Positions 13,401-25,575 of a DNA stretch of 64,000 nucleotides are shown one piece after another. The translations under genes and the position numbers were made by a program. The notes under the pieces were generated by a model. That model had not been told where the DNA came from. It saw only the letters and a list, made by a program, of their open reading frames with translations, and made no database searches. How positions within the stretch are numbered: the stretch's first letter is position 1; every line of letters begins with the position of its first letter. The stretch is from Holacanthus passer (taxonomy: Eukaryota > Chordata > Actinopteri > Pomacanthidae), in NCBI GenBank assembly GCA_025331565.1, contig JAFREQ010000092.1, positions 981,001 to 1,045,000 on the forward strand, written 5' to 3'.

Positions 13401-14431
13401 GTATTGTCTTTTTGTGATCCTTTGTCATCCCAGTGATACAGGCACTAGATCATGCTGTATGGGTCATTTTATAGAGTAATGACAAACATCGACCTTTGTC
13501 ATTGAAGTTGGAAGACTTGTTTCAAAGAGCAGAACCAATACAGTATCTGCAGCTCAAAAAGCATGTTTCAGCCCTGACTCACTCATTAAAGCACTACATT
13601 GTTCCGCCGCAGTGGTCAAGAGGGGACCGAGGAGAAATAGGCAGCCAATCTATTAATGTGTCCGGCCCCTAGAATCAGCGCTCTTACAGTGAGATGTGAC
13701 AGAAAAGCAAACACAGGAAATTGTTTAACCCCTGTCTGTCCTGTGTTTTTCTTGCTCTCAACTGGAGCTGAAAGGGAAAATAAAAAGCTCCCGTGCTGTT
13801 TTCTCCTATTTTTCCAGCCACAAAAAAATGAATTTGTGCCAATTTCTCTATAAAAATAAGAGTACATCCATTCTAAGTCACATCTAGACAGTTTTTATTA
13901 GAGTTGTGCCTTTTAGTTTGCCTCGAAAAGGCTTCCAGTATGAGACAGTTGTGCCGAACACGGCCAGTACAGCAGTTACTATATTCGCAAATTCAAACTG
14001 AATAGCTAATGTGGCGATGCTTCGACAGACCCTAACTGTACATGAAGATTGATGTTAGTCGCAATTTCCCATTTAGAACTCAACCTGCTCAGATATTGAG
14101 AGAATTACTCAACATATTTCCAAGCTGCGTTCTCCAGCGAGGTTTCAAACACTGTTTCCTTTTTAAACGCCTCCTTACACGCTAGACAGATATTCCAACC
14201 GGCAATTAATATGCTAAGTGGTGCAAAGCCTCACAATGTCACTTTTCATTTACATCTCCGACGCTGTTTATATCTTTCACTCGTGTGTCAGTCTCTGCGC
14301 TGGGTAAACACCTCTCTCTGACAGCTCCTGCATACCTTTTTTCATCCTCAGGCTCTCTCTCTTTGACTCCATGGCACTCGGCCTTCTGTTTGCCAGCTGG
14401 TGACACAAGCCAGGGTCGACAGGGAACGCAT
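13401..14431. other. astn2 intron, no gene seen
   Basis: Noncoding. Overlapping short open frames on both strands at 13616-13867 carry no family motif. Confidence 0.5.
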
Positions 14432-14665
14432 AGGTGACCACCTCAGAGCGCCCGTCACTCACACTGACAGTGCACACATTCACACACACACACCAGCACA
14501 CAAGAGGGGAAGCTCTTGTGGAGGAAAGGCGCAGGTGACCACCTCGGGGCGCCCATCACTTCACACACGCACACACATTGTATAAATACACACAGACAGG
14601 CACTGCTTGTGTGGCGGAGGGTCACAGATGACCACCTCAGAGCAACCCATCACTTCACAAACCTT
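14432..14665. repeat. Three-copy ~100-bp degenerate tandem repeat
   Basis: A core reading AGGTGACCACCTCAGAGCGC then CCGTCACT recurs at 14432, 14533 (AGGTGACCACCTCGGGGCGC) and 14636 (AGATGACCACCTCAGAGCAA). The period is 101-103 bp, with CA-rich sequence between the copies. This is a small minisatellite-like array in the astn2 intron; the open frame through it is an artefact of the repeat. Confidence 0.85.
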
Positions 14666-14667
14666 TG

Positions 14668-14689
14668 CACACACACACACACACACACA
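14668..14689. repeat. (CA)11 microsatellite
   Basis: An uninterrupted CA run immediately following the three-copy tandem array. Confidence 0.95.
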
Positions 14690-14856
14690 GAGACTTGGCT
14701 TTTCCAAGTAGAGGGTTTTTCCCCTTACAGTGAAAGGCACACCTCAGTGGCCAAATGCCCTTTTGACGTATGCAGTGCCAGCTGGGAAAACATAGCTGGC
14801 TGCATGTGTCACCACCAGCCTGGGCAGCAGGAAAGAAGCCCTGAAGAGGAGGTGAT

Positions 14857-14888
14857 GGAGGAGGAGGAGGAGGAGGAGGAGGAGGAGG
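14857..14888. repeat. (GGA)n trinucleotide repeat
   Basis: About ten GGA/GAG units. The poly-glutamate open frame they create has no other support. Confidence 0.95.
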
Positions 14889-14999
14889 TGGGAGTCAGAG
14901 GTCTGTGTCTCTCTCATGTGAGAGGCTCAGGTGAATACAGGTGTTATCTGATTCAGTGGTGTAATGGTGTGTTGGTAGGTGGAATGCTAGAGATAGAAA

Positions 15000-15320
15000 T
15001 ACATGTTAAAATGTTATTTAGGTAACAGTACAAAGTAACAGCTAACAGTTACATTATGCTATTTGGATTGTAATTTCTGATGCATGTGAGCATTAATTTG
15101 ATGCAGGAGCTGCTCAGCTGGCGGTTATAACTACTTGATGTACTGTTGGCTTTAACCTGTATAAATCATTTTTTAGATGATTATATGTTTTGCACGTGAA
15201 ATCAGCAACATAACTAGTAACTGCAGCTGTTAAATACATGTTGTGGAGTAAGAAGTACAGTATTTCCATATACTCAAAAAAAAGTTTACTTAAGTAAAGC
15301 ACTTGAGTAAATGTGCTGCT
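15000..15320. mobile_element. Non-autonomous teleost repeat (GTACTTAAGTA type)
   Basis: Landmarks in order are CAGTACAAAGTAACAGCTAACA, AACTAGTAACTGCAGCTGTT, GTTGTGGAGTAAGAAGTACA with GTATTTCC, and TTTACTTAAGTAAAGCACTT followed by GAGTAAATGTGC. This combination is typical of a very abundant percomorph dispersed repeat without coding capacity. The copy is worn. Confidence 0.6.
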
Positions 15321-16641
15321 TTATGTTCGACTACTGGTGTTTACAGAGCAAAACACAGATGGACAACCTTACTTGTTAAAAGAGATTGAAGTTGAGGTAA
15401 CACTGATCTGAATGGCGTTGATCAAACCCTATAGGGCCTCAGCTGCTGATGTAACATTAAGCATTACACTTCCTTCTGGGGATTCTGGGGTTTAATAACA
15501 TCCTTTAGTCTGTTTACTTCAGATTATCAGTTGTACATGTGCAAAATGATCTCGATTCTTGCTTGCAGATATGGCAAGTGAAGAGTATTACAGCTATTGC
15601 CTGGAAGATGGCACTGCAATGTCTTTCCAAAAAAGATCTCTGATATCTCTAATGTCATAGATTGCGTGAAAGTTTGTATCATGACTGGCTGCAGCCTGCA
15701 TCTGCCCTGGATCTGCATCTGTTAAAGCTTGCACACTTTTTCAAATATTGTTTAGAAGTATAAATAAAGTCTTAAAATATCTTTTTTTTTTATTACATTT
15801 TGCTTCTTTTACAAGCATTATGCTAGATAATGGTGGAAGCTTGAAAAAATGACATTCAATGATTCTTTGCCCAAAATTCCTTTTTAACCATGTTGCACAT
15901 GTAAACTAAAAATAGCGTATTGCAAAATGCAAGAGTTTCACTTCATCTTTATTTTATTGGTTTTTTTCACACCTACTTTATGTGCGTGATTATGTGTGTT
16001 GTTTTTATAACCTTGCGGATGACGTGGAGGCTTTTTTGTAGGCAACAAAACAGTTGTAGATTATGCAGAATGTGGGGGAGGTAGACCTGGAGGTGAGAGA
16101 AAACTTTTAAGCTAAAAACCAGTGTTTTGAATGTGCTGGGGAAAAGTGGGTGGACAGTGAATGAGTAACACTCCTCTCCCTCAGCATCTACTGTCAAAGT
16201 GCCCTTGAACAAGCTGACTGAGTGGACGACAAGTGTAGAACTGTATCAGTGTGACACTAAACATGCTGGTTTTTTGCCTTTCTGTGGCGTGATCCAGATC
16301 CTGATTACTGCTGTCATATGTATCCGACCATGCCTGTGTCTAATCCTTCAGTCAATCAAATCTCAGTGTCACACATGTTTGATATGTTTTGAAGGGAGAG
16401 ATTCTCCAGGTGCATACTGCACTTAAAGTGTGTGTTATGGTTGAGCATTTTGTTGATGCAGTGTAGCAGAGAGCTATGTCTAATGCCCAGTTATTCTGTG
16501 AATTCAAAAGTAGACAAAACAGGACTAAAAAATGTACAACCATAAGCTATTAATAATTACATGAATCACTTTGGAGTGAAATCCTTGGCTGAGTTATGCC
16601 TTCTCATCCAGAATGTCCCACTGTCTTTCTCTTTGTCACAG
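15321..16641. other. astn2 intron, 3' end with acceptor at 16640-16641
   Basis: Noncoding. The last 40 bases hold a pyrimidine-rich tract (CTGTCTTTCTCTTTGTCACAG) ending in the AG acceptor of the next exon. The intron is phase 1. Confidence 0.6.
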
Positions 16642-16777
16642 AAACCCTTCTGAGCTTCGTGGATGACATCTTGTCCGGGGCCAGGTCTCCATGTGTGATG
16701 TTAGGGGACATCCCCAACCTCCTGTCCTCATCCATCAGCATGATCATTCGCTGCCTGGAGCCCGACACCACATACAT
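16642..16777 (+). CDS. astn2: astrotactin-2, internal exon (start of FNIII region)
   Basis: This 136-bp exon encodes TLLSFVDDILSGARSPCVML, then GDIPNLLSSSISMIIRCLEP and DTTYM. It is bounded by a CACAG acceptor and a GTAAGT donor. It opens with two bases of a split codon (phase 1 intron upstream) and ends with two bases of a codon completed by the next exon (phase 2). The ..RCLEPDTTYMFRLWAVD.. pattern across this exon and the next is the usual end of a fibronectin type III fold. Astrotactins are two-pass neuronal membrane proteins with MACPF, FNIII and annexin-like regions; ASTN2 helps control surface levels of other neuronal membrane proteins during glial-guided migration and at synapses. No upstream exon was recognised in the window. 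Confidence 0.85.
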
Positions 16778-16889
16778 GTAAGTTACACACTTTTTTTCGA
16801 ACTAAAACAGCCTTATGTAAGCTGAACTGACCAAGTACCAGATCTTGGTAGAAATAAGTTCTAAGTTTCTACACTGTCAGTGTGTTTAG

Positions 16890-17485
16890 GTTGAAGGTAA
16901 AGCAAACCTCTGCTCTGTTGACTGTTGGACTGTTTGTGCATTTAGAAGCTGTGATCCAGTTCTGTACTGTGCACTAATTCCAAGCAGATTTTGAGGTTGT
17001 ATTTTGTTCACAATGAAAAAGTGACAAAAGTAAATATGCTCAAAAAATTCAGTATTTATACTTAAAACACTTGATTTTTGAGTGTACTGCTGATGTAGAC
17101 TATTGTCCCACAATGCATTGCACAAAGGAAATGGAGGCGCTACTCACAGCTGGAAGAGTTTAGAGTAATTGTGACTGTGGTGAGACAGCTCCAGAAAGAT
17201 CATAGAGAACAAAAAAAAATAAAAAATAATTTTTGGGAAAACATTTGGTTTTTCTCTTTGTGAAGTTTAACTGGCAGTGTCATTTCAAAGTCACGCTTTG
17301 ATTGACATCTTATGTTGTATGCATTGCAAAATTTCCTGTCAGAATAAAACAGTAAGGTTTGTTGATATCTTGTGCAGCCTACTTGACTGCAAAAATGGTG
17401 TACAATAAAGATTAGTGTATACACATTGTATATACAGTTAGGATGTAGTATGGAATTGGGACAAAGCAAAAGTTGCACAAATTGA
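16890..17485. repeat. Candidate dispersed fish repeat
   Basis: Features such as GATGTAGACTATTGTCCCAC then AATGCATTGCAC, and a terminus-like TAGGATGTAGTATGGAATTG followed by GGACAAAGC, resemble pieces of a teleost non-autonomous repeat. The boundaries are approximate. Confidence 0.3.
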
Positions 17486-18640
17486 ATGGACTAAGTTGGC
17501 GATATACAGACTGATTTCTGTGCATTCGTAATATGTTTAGTCTAGCAAGATGCCACAAAGTAAGCAGTGGGGATTATAGTTGCTTACCTTGCTCCGTCAA
17601 AGTTGCCTTCCAACATCTCCAAAGCGTCACATTTACAAGTTGGTGCATTGACCATGTGTAGAAATAGAAACAGAGACTTTGTTCTTTAACAGGCAGGTGA
17701 CTTCCAATTTTCTAATTATTTCCTGACCAAAAACACTTAAACTAAACGAAACTAACTTTTTTTTACTTGTGGTATTTGTGCAACATTGACATCTTTGTAT
17801 TTTTTTAGCTACCCATCTGTATTATCTGTATTATAGCTTATAGCTTTCAAATTATTCTGACATCAAGCAGTACATCTACATAGTGCCTTTGATACGTCTT
17901 AGTATACCTTAATCCTTGCTCATTTGTGTCAACCTAAACATTTGAGGCTGGTTTTATCCTACAATCTACTGAGCCTTAGTTATTTTTAAGTAATTAATTG
18001 TTCTTCTGAAGTGGTTGTGCTGTATTTACTTCTGATAAGCCAAACAAGGCCAGTAGGTCAAATAGTTAGAAGTTCATAACCACAATATCTTTCCACATGT
18101 ATTTATAAAGTTCTTAGGAAAAGAGTGAGTTTATTTCCAAGTGAAGTCGTCACATACTGTACTAACCACTGACTAAATGTGTTGGGTGTGACACTTCCAC
18201 TGACCAAGGTAATTCAGGGTTATTTCAGAGACATAAGGGTAAAAGTTTCTGATCTGGTATTAAATGTTAGCAAGTAGAATAAGGAGAGTTTAGGATAATC
18301 ATTTGTTTCACATGAAGGTCAGGGCTGAAAAAATAATTGAAGACTGAAATAAATTTTTAGTCCACACAAGGATATTAGCGTTTACAACAATACAAAAATG
18401 GATTTTACTTCATGGTACATTCAAATACATAGTTCTGTATTCTGTCTGTGTTTTGTGTGTGTGTATTCTTGAGTAAAGAAGTTTGACATTAAATGCAACT
18501 TGGATGCAGTAACCAAGTTCTTTCTCTGAGCGCGCACACACACACACAGATATACACACACCGGATGCTCAGATGTTCTCATACACATGCTGACACTTAT
18601 CTCACAGACGGCCTGCCAGGAGGGAAGCCACACACACTTT

Positions 18641-18818
18641 GTAGAGAGGAAAAGAACCAGAGTAAGGTGGAGAGCAAGAAACGGGGAGGCGCAGGCAGGG
18701 TTTGGGGTAGAGAACGAAAAAAGAGGAAAGAGTGAGAAAAAGATCAAGAGGGAGGTACAGCGGAAAAGAGAGCATGAGCAAAACAAAGGAGAAGAAAAAA
18801 GGGCAAGAGGCCCGAGGA
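18641..18818 (+). repeat. Purine-rich low-complexity tract
   Basis: About 180 bases made mostly of A and G on the plus strand (GAAAAAAGAGGAAAGAGTGA and similar). It generates lysine/arginine/glutamate-rich open frames on plus and leucine/serine/phenylalanine-rich frames on minus, neither of which is credible as a gene. Confidence 0.8.
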
Positions 18819-19678
18819 CGGAGCCCCTTCAAACAGTTTTGATGTATGTGGGCTGAGTGAGCAGCTACACATGCCCTTTTAATCCCGGCATCAGCAGGGC
18901 TCCTGCTCTCTCTATCCTGTCTGGCAGCTCATTCATCTCTCCGAGCCAAGGCCTCATCTCTCCCTTCAGGGCGCTGCGCACTCCTTATATTTTCAGAGCC
19001 CTTACAAAGCTCGAGACCGGTGCCCTGTAGAGGGAAAATGAATTGTGCCTGGAGAAGTATGTACATGCTATTATGTAAGCATGACACAGAAAACACACTT
19101 TGCAGCTGCGAGTCTTTGAAGACGTCGGAGAGGTTTGATGTCTTAAAGTCTGCTGCTCAGAATTCAGGTCTCTGTTTTCAGTGAAGAGTTCATATCTGTA
19201 GTCCAATAATCTGTTCATCTGTAAAGGCAATTTGAATAAAAAGCTCTACGTATCTCCAGGATGATGATAAAAATGTGCTGCGATTTTTATTCTCTATATT
19301 TTCTACCCTCTGCTTCTGTTTGTATCTCAATCCTTGATGCTCTAGGTGGATGCAGTTTGTGTTTTGCTCACTAGGTGGAGATATTCATTCAGTGAAATTA
19401 CTCTTTTTTTCAATTATTGTCAGTCTGGCTTTAGTGAAAGTCCTGTATTGATAATTCAGTCTCTCATCTACAACAAGGGAAGTCTTTAAATTGAATTGAC
19501 TTTTGTTAGTTTGCTGTTGCTGATATGATGTTCAAACTTCATCAGACTCCACTGCTGGGATTATAAATGACTGGATTAGGTTATGTAGAACCTTTTTGGC
19601 TGAGAATTATTCATCATTCGCAATCAGCAGCAGACTGTCTGAACATTTGCATGTGCGTGCGTGTGTTTATGTGTCTAG

Positions 19679-19779
19679 GTTCCGGCTGTGGGCAGTAGAC
19701 AACACAGGACGCCGCTCCAGTCCGAGTGAGGTCACCATCAAAACTCCGTGTCCAACTGTGGATGACGTCAAAGCACAAG
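19679..19779 (+). CDS. astn2: astrotactin-2, internal exon (end of FNIII region)
   Basis: This 101-bp exon completes a Met codon begun in the previous exon, then reads FRLWAVDNTGRRSSPSEVTI and KTPCPTVDDVKAQ. The acceptor is TCTAG and the donor GTGAGG. It ends one base into a Glu codon (phase 1) that the next exon completes. The YMFRLWAVDNTGRRS.PSEV segment is the last two strands of an FNIII-like domain. The following CPTVDDVKAQ...EIADKIYNL leads into the annexin-like C-terminal region. The open frame extends upstream of the acceptor, but that part has no similarity to the family and is intronic. Confidence 0.87.
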
Positions 19780-19874
19780 GTGAGGAAAGAGACACAGACT
19801 AAAGTCAGAAAGGTGAATCATCTTTCTGTACTGATCACAGGTGCCTTGCAGAGATGAGGTTCATGTTCCATTGC

Positions 19875-20556
19875 TGCAGGGGCGTAGGTTTCATTTCAGC
19901 ACTGAGGAGACACATATGAAGTCTTGGGGTCCTCCCTCAGGAAAGTTTGAGCATCAAACACTTCATTTCTCTACATCATTGGAAATGTCTTTATTTATGT
20001 GAAGGAAAACACAAACTTCAGGCATCAGGTAACGATTCAAAATATAACGGAATATAATGCTGTAAGACTCTCAGACATTCTTTTTTGCTTTCAAATATTT
20101 TAACATCTATTATTTAGCACTGTCGGATGAATTCATTGGCTACATGTAAATTCCAATTGATTAAATACATTTCAAATGTCCCACACTGTCATGCTGCTGT
20201 TCTGGACATTACCTTAAGATTAGTTAGCAAACTAGCAACAACACAATTAAATATAAACTGGAGCGACATTACCTCGTAGCTCATTAGCTGCCATCACAAC
20301 TCACAGCTTACTTGGTTTTGAGACTTTTAAAGAAAACATGTCCTAATATCAGACCTCCTCTTCCTTTTCTCTCCTGGCTTCTCCTTCCATTTTATTGCAG
20401 ATTGCAAACACTTTACCATAGGCACTATCGCGTTGTAGTGGTTTGTCAGAATAAAAGTCCTCTCCTACGTTGATGTTGTTATTGGACGGGACAAATGCAC
20501 GTCTTCTAAATATTAAGGGGAATGTGCCCCCCCCACCCAATATCTACACCAATGCA
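19875..20556. mobile_element. Non-autonomous DNA-transposon-like element with degraded TIRs
   Basis: The left end TGCAGGGGCGTAGGTTTCAT, with GGAGACACAT about 25 bases on, faces a right end whose reverse complement begins TGCATTGGTGTAGATATTGG and continues into a G run followed by CACATTC. The two ends align as imperfect terminal inverted repeats. The GGGGCGTAGGTTT motif is familiar from teleost dispersed elements. There is no transposase ORF. Confidence 0.6.
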
Positions 20557-21597
20557 ACACTGAACGTAAGCTCAAGGTGACTGTGGTTGAAAAAAGTTGA
20601 ACATCTAGATTGTGCTAGATTTATGTACAAGGGTTGATTCATTATGGGTTTGTTTATTGGATTAAATGCATATAGTCACTCAGAGATGTTGTATTAAAGA
20701 AAAGAAGAGTGAAATTGGAGAGGCAATGTTTTTCAGTTCCCTAGCAGTCAAGTTTACCAAATTAAATGGACAGACATTTGCTCTTTCTCTTGTTAAAGAT
20801 CAGTTCAACGAGCAAGCCATAAAGTCACATGTAGTTTTCCTCTCGGGACTGTTTATGGAGTCTGTACACTAAAACTCCACGAGGATATTGACCATAAAAA
20901 CTTTTTATTCCATATAGAAAATCTTCTGCCTTTCTCTGCACCAGTGTGAGATTTATGCCGTGTGTGTGTCTGTGTGTGTGTATTTTTGTCTATCATTTAA
21001 CCAGGAGTGAAGTCTCATTGAGATTAAAAATGTCTTTTTCAACAGCGTCCTCGCCAAGACAGGCAGCAGCACAATTACACGCTTATAGAGAAGATGTTAT
21101 TGCAGATCCTGCCGCTGATGAGCAAAAGTGCTCCAGCCAGTGAAGTGTGATACTACTGGCTCACAGTGTTGATTTTAATGCCTGGAAATACATGAATGGT
21201 GTGAAATACAATACTTCCACTCTGTGGCTCTGTTTTGAACAGATTTTATTGGCATCATTAACCAGGACAGGTGGATAAGTTACTAATCTGACGAGCCATG
21301 AAAAAAGGATTTTCCCATTTGAGGAAAATCTTCAACTACTTTATAGGGACATGTTAATGATTTATTAATTTTAAAAAGTTATTGATATCAGGTGGTGCAT
21401 ATAAAATGACATCTGTCTTATTAATCTAAACTGCAAAGTGTGGCTGCAGTAGAAAAAGAAAAAGGAGATGGCATCTCATTTCTACTAATGGAGACCCCGT
21501 AGATCTGCCCTGTTTCTACAGAAATTCTGATGGGAAGTACTTATTGGAGGAAAATAGCTCCCATCGGAAATAGCACATCAAACTTTAACAGTGTCTC

Positions 21598-21901
21598 TGG
21601 AGCTGCAACATTCAGTCGACTAATTTATTCGTCAAATGACAGAAAAATAATCTGCAACTGTTTTAATAATCAGTTCGCTGCCAAATGTCAAAAAGGTCTA
21701 TGAATTGCTGTTTTTTTACTGTTAAATGTTAACTTTCACAACTTTCTCAAATTTTTCAGTTTTGGACAAAACAAGACATTTCAAAACTTGGGGCTTAATG
21801 AAATTTGGAACAGCATTTTTCTGGCATTTTATACAACAAATGATTAATCTAAAAAATAATTGGCAGATGAATGGAGAATGAAAATATTTGTTACTTGCAG
21901 C
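21598..21901. mobile_element. MITE-like teleost repeat (GAGCTGCAAC type)
   Basis: It starts TGGAGCTGCAACATTCAGTC then GACTAATTTATTCG, contains TTTTGGACAAAACAAGACAT, and ends AACAAATGATTAATCTAAAA then GTTACTTGCAGC. The ends are inverted relative to each other (GCTGCAAC versus GTTACTTGCAGC). The pattern matches a very common fish repeat whose consensus is full of ATTAATCGATTAAT. The copy is about 300 bp with no ORF. Confidence 0.7.
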
Positions 21902-22160
21902 ATGGTGGTGTTTTGTCCAAAGAAAACTGAGTCACCAACATCTTTTTTCTTTTGTCTTCCCTTGAGGATCATTTGGTATCAAATAGCACAAAACTACCAG
22001 TTTAGTAAACATTAGTAAGCTTTTTGCTGATTACTAATACCACTTGTGACTTGGTACTGAAGTTAACATTCTTCATATGCTCTGTCATGTGTCGCTGCCA
22101 GTCGCAAGTTGTCTTGCGTTGCTTAGCGTTGTTGACCTATGATTGTGTTTGCCATTGCAG

Positions 22161-22344
22161 AAATAGCCGATAAGATCTACAATCTGTTCAATGGTTACAC
22201 CAGTGGGAAGGAGCAGCAGACGGCCTACAACACCCTGATGGACCTGGGTGCTCCCACTCTCCACCGTGTGCTCTACCACTACAACCAGCGCTACGAGAGC
22301 TTCGGGGAATTCACCTGGAGGTGTGAGGACGAGCTAGGACCCAG
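22161..22344 (+). CDS. astn2: astrotactin-2, penultimate exon (annexin-like region)
   Basis: This 184-bp exon encodes EIADKIYNLFNGYTSGKEQQ, then TAYNTLMDLGAPTLHRVLYH, then YNQRYESFGEFTWRCEDELG and PR. ADKIYNL.NGYTSGKEQQ is shared by ASTN1 and ASTN2. The LMDLG.PTLHRVLYHYNQ.YESFGEFTWRCEDELGP reading is the ASTN2 form; from memory, ASTN1 differs here. The acceptor is TTGCAG and the donor GTACAG. The exon ends two bases into an Arg codon completed by the last exon. This part belongs to the C-terminal annexin-like domain of the ectodomain. Confidence 0.9.
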
Positions 22345-25300
22345 GTACAGTCGTCTTTTCCGGTCAGATTTGTCCAGTTTTTCCTGCCTGAGGAATAAAA
22401 TGCGAGTCTTTAGAAAAATGTAACACCTTAGAAGTACTTTTTGCTTCAATGCTGCGGTAAGTGCGGACAGAAACTGTCAAACGTTTGGAATTCAGTTTGT
22501 ATTTCATAAGTACCCACTTCTCGGACGTGTAACCTCAGATCAGAAATAAGCATTCCTTCCACCAAATTGATCATCAACTTTAGCTTGATGGCCAATTTAT
22601 CAGAAGGACCCAACAATATACAAGATTATGAGTCGAACTTTTACAGAATACCGAAAGACTGAGCCATTTTGATAATGTGCTGACTGTGTTCGGTGTAATC
22701 AGTCACTAAAATTGCAGAGATGTGTGTGAAAGTGTGCCTGCTCCATTCATTATTTGCCCTCCCACCAAGAAAACATTGACATTGACGTCTTCGAACAATA
22801 ACAGTACGGCTTGGCTGCAAGATTGAAGAAAAGTGGCAGCTAGACAAGAGTCTGGGTTGGTTTGGTGTGAACACCACTTTGAAGTGTAATTTGAGCAGAT
22901 GGTCCTTCAACAGCAATTTCAAGTACGTTGGAAAACCCAGACACCAAATTAGCAGTGAAAAATTAAACATATGGCAGATTTGGACTGGACTAAAAATACA
23001 AATCTGCTCCATTAGTGATTACTTTACCCCTCACTGCTCATATGAAACTCTTCCCATCCTAACAGTGATTCACAGACCTCACTCACGATCCCAACTACTT
23101 GTAGAAGACTTGCTACATACAATAAAGTGTGCTGATTAAATAGGAATTCTCAAATACTCATGTAATTCACAAATATGTGTTAATCCGCTGCTGAAAATAG
23201 TTCTCAACATAAACACTGTTTGAGTAATGTTTGCAACTGTTTTAGAAAAATTATTTGAGTATTAGGGGAAAAAAGGAAAGTAAATACTCATTTTAGTTTT
23301 GATGATGCATGTAAGAGGGAGTGGGCTTTGGGCTTTTTGAAGCTGGACAGTACTGAGAGATAGGACCATCATAGACAGGGAGAGATGCTGTATTGTTTAA
23401 ATATGAGGATAACAGCACGCATTTTCAGACACTCTCTTCTTGAAGATATTCGTAGTACTTTTTGTACTGTTCACACAAAAAGTGCGAGAAACTGTTTTGT
23501 CAAGAATGAAAAAGTGGCCAGTCACAGCATGAAGTGCGGGTGTTGAATGTTGGTCATGGGAAGTTACAGAAAATGGTTGGACACACCTGCCCAGTCCAAT
23601 GTTCAAAAGGTGTGATTGGACTAGTTCTGATGGAATATACTGGCGCCTTAGCACCTGGGCAAATCACACTCACCTGCACCTGATGCATGACGATGCCTGA
23701 CCACATGCTTGTGTTCATGTTGCTGTTCAACTGAACTTCATCTGATCCCGAGCGGGCTAACTTTAGCTTTGTTTGTTAATTTGATCATTTTTTGCCCCCG
23801 GACTGACTCATCTCAATGCTGTGTCTGCTTGTGCTACAATCATGACGTTATGCAGCACTGCCGGCCTTTCAGGTGTACAGCAGAAGGAAGGAGAGCAGTG
23901 GTCAAGTGGCAAGAAAGAGGCACAAGGCTAAGTGACGACGGTTGACACTTTTGCACCTGTCACCTTTTGCATCACACTTAAGTTTACAGGCCAAAGCAGG
24001 CCACTTTGGCTCTGAATACCCTCTAAGACCTGAATCTGTGAAACCCAAACACTCTCAGCACATCCTAAACAAAAGTATTCCTATACAGCCAAAGCGTTTC
24101 TTTGGACATTTTTCAAAGCAAGCTGCAATTTGTTTCAAAAACACCTTCTTTCCCAGCACAATTACAAACACATCCTCCAGTGGCTCCCACGGCCAAATCC
24201 CCACATCTCCCATTCAGAGCTCGCCAGTGTCCGACTCTTGTTCTGACTCTCAAAGGTGGGCAGATGTTCGGCTTCCAAAGTGCCATCTTTGATTCTAGGA
24301 GGTTGCTCGTGTGAATTAGAGTTACGGGGGAAATTCATTCAAACTGACTGCGAAGCTGAGCAAGCTTAACCTCTGTGACATCACCGGGGCCGTTTAGCAG
24401 CGCGCAACCAGGGAGGGCCCCAAATCCCAACCCCCAAACTACGGATAAGTACCCATAATGTAAAATTGTAGCTTAATGTTTTATAAACAGAGCCATGTGT
24501 CCGACATAAAATATACTTATAAATGGCAGTCTGTGGTACATGCTTTCACTTTGACAGGTGAAACTGATTAGCAAAGGCTCCCTTAATTCTCTCTGTTTCT
24601 CTCTCTGTCTGTGGGTTCCCCTCACCATTTAATGAAAGGTTGTTTTTAATAGGGACCATGCTGGAAAGAGTTGATGTAATTGAGGGAGTTGCTTCTGAAG
24701 TGTTCCATTAAAATACACTTAGATTAACAGCCCCCCAATTTAGTTAAAGTGAGGGGTGATTAATGTTAATAAAGGCACCTCGGAGCTGGAAAAGCAGAAG
24801 AGAAGTGCATTCAAGGTGAGGCCTGGCAACAGGGGAAGGAAGTATAAACATGTTTTGTTTAGCCAAGTCATCAAATGAACAGTAGACTTTCCTACGTATC
24901 TGGTTTGGTGTGAGGAAAGACTGAACGTGGAGCAGAGCTGTATGCGGTCTTTTGTTACCAAGCGAGCGGGCAGGCACAGAGGTTAACGGCCTCACAGCTC
25001 CACTGCTGCGTGCTGACAACTTCCCCGCGGCGTCAAACACTCCGTCTCTCTGACGTTATTCAACCGTTGGGAAAAACAAATGCAGCAGATAAATGGCTGC
25101 GCCCGACGCCATGACAAAAATACGACTGATGTCATTTTTAGCAAAGCAAAATAAGGGTCATGCAAAGTTTCTGATTTTGAAGCGTCCAGTATTGATGTTG
25201 GCCCGGTTCAGCAAATCTTCATCTTAGATTATTGTCATTCAATTCAACAAAGCCTGACTCGAACAGCGGGGTCGGATCTAGATTTGCTTTGTGTTTGTAT

Positions 25301-25460
25301 CTCAGCGTGAATAAACATGATCATATTAGGATAAAGATTATATCTTTTAAACATTTTTCTAAGCCAGTGGTTTGTTGGTATAAAGTATCACAGTGTAGTC
25401 AGGCTGGTAAACATCAGGGATGTGCGGAAATACCATTGTTTATTCAACCTAACAAATCAT

Positions 25461-25575
25461 TAGGGGCCCAAGCATTTAGTGCTGAAACCTTATTCTTGTT
25501 GCTGTCAGACATCTTCATCTTGGGTTTGTTCTTCTTCATCCATTTCATCTTATTATTATTACTGAGAAGTAGAGT
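25461..25575 (+). repeat. Terminal fragment of GGKCCAAGCA-type fish repeat
   Basis: TAGGGGCCCAAGCATTTAGT, then a CTTCATC/TTCTTCTTCATCC pyrimidine stretch and TTATTATTATTAC, resembles one end of the same dispersed family as the 1.5-kb element at 39878-41390. Only one end is present. Confidence 0.45.

Larger units (their letters stand above)
16778..19678. other. astn2 intron (2.9 kb)
   Basis: GTAAGT at the 5' end and GTGTCTAG at the 3' end; phase 2. It contains a candidate dispersed repeat at 16890-17485 and a purine-rich tract at 18641-18818. No other gene is seen. Confidence 0.8.
19780..22160. other. astn2 intron (2.4 kb)
   Basis: GTGAGG donor and TTGCCATTGCAG acceptor; phase 1. It holds two degraded DNA-transposon-like repeats (19875-20556 and 21598-21901). 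No other gene is seen. Confidence 0.8.

Noticed and set aside
14516..15025. 169-codon open frame with a poly-Glu run
   Set aside because: It runs through the three-copy tandem repeat, a CA microsatellite, a GGA repeat and the start of a dispersed repeat; no domain and no splice support.
18421..18856. Overlapping open frames on both strands
   Set aside because: They reflect purine bias in a low-complexity tract.
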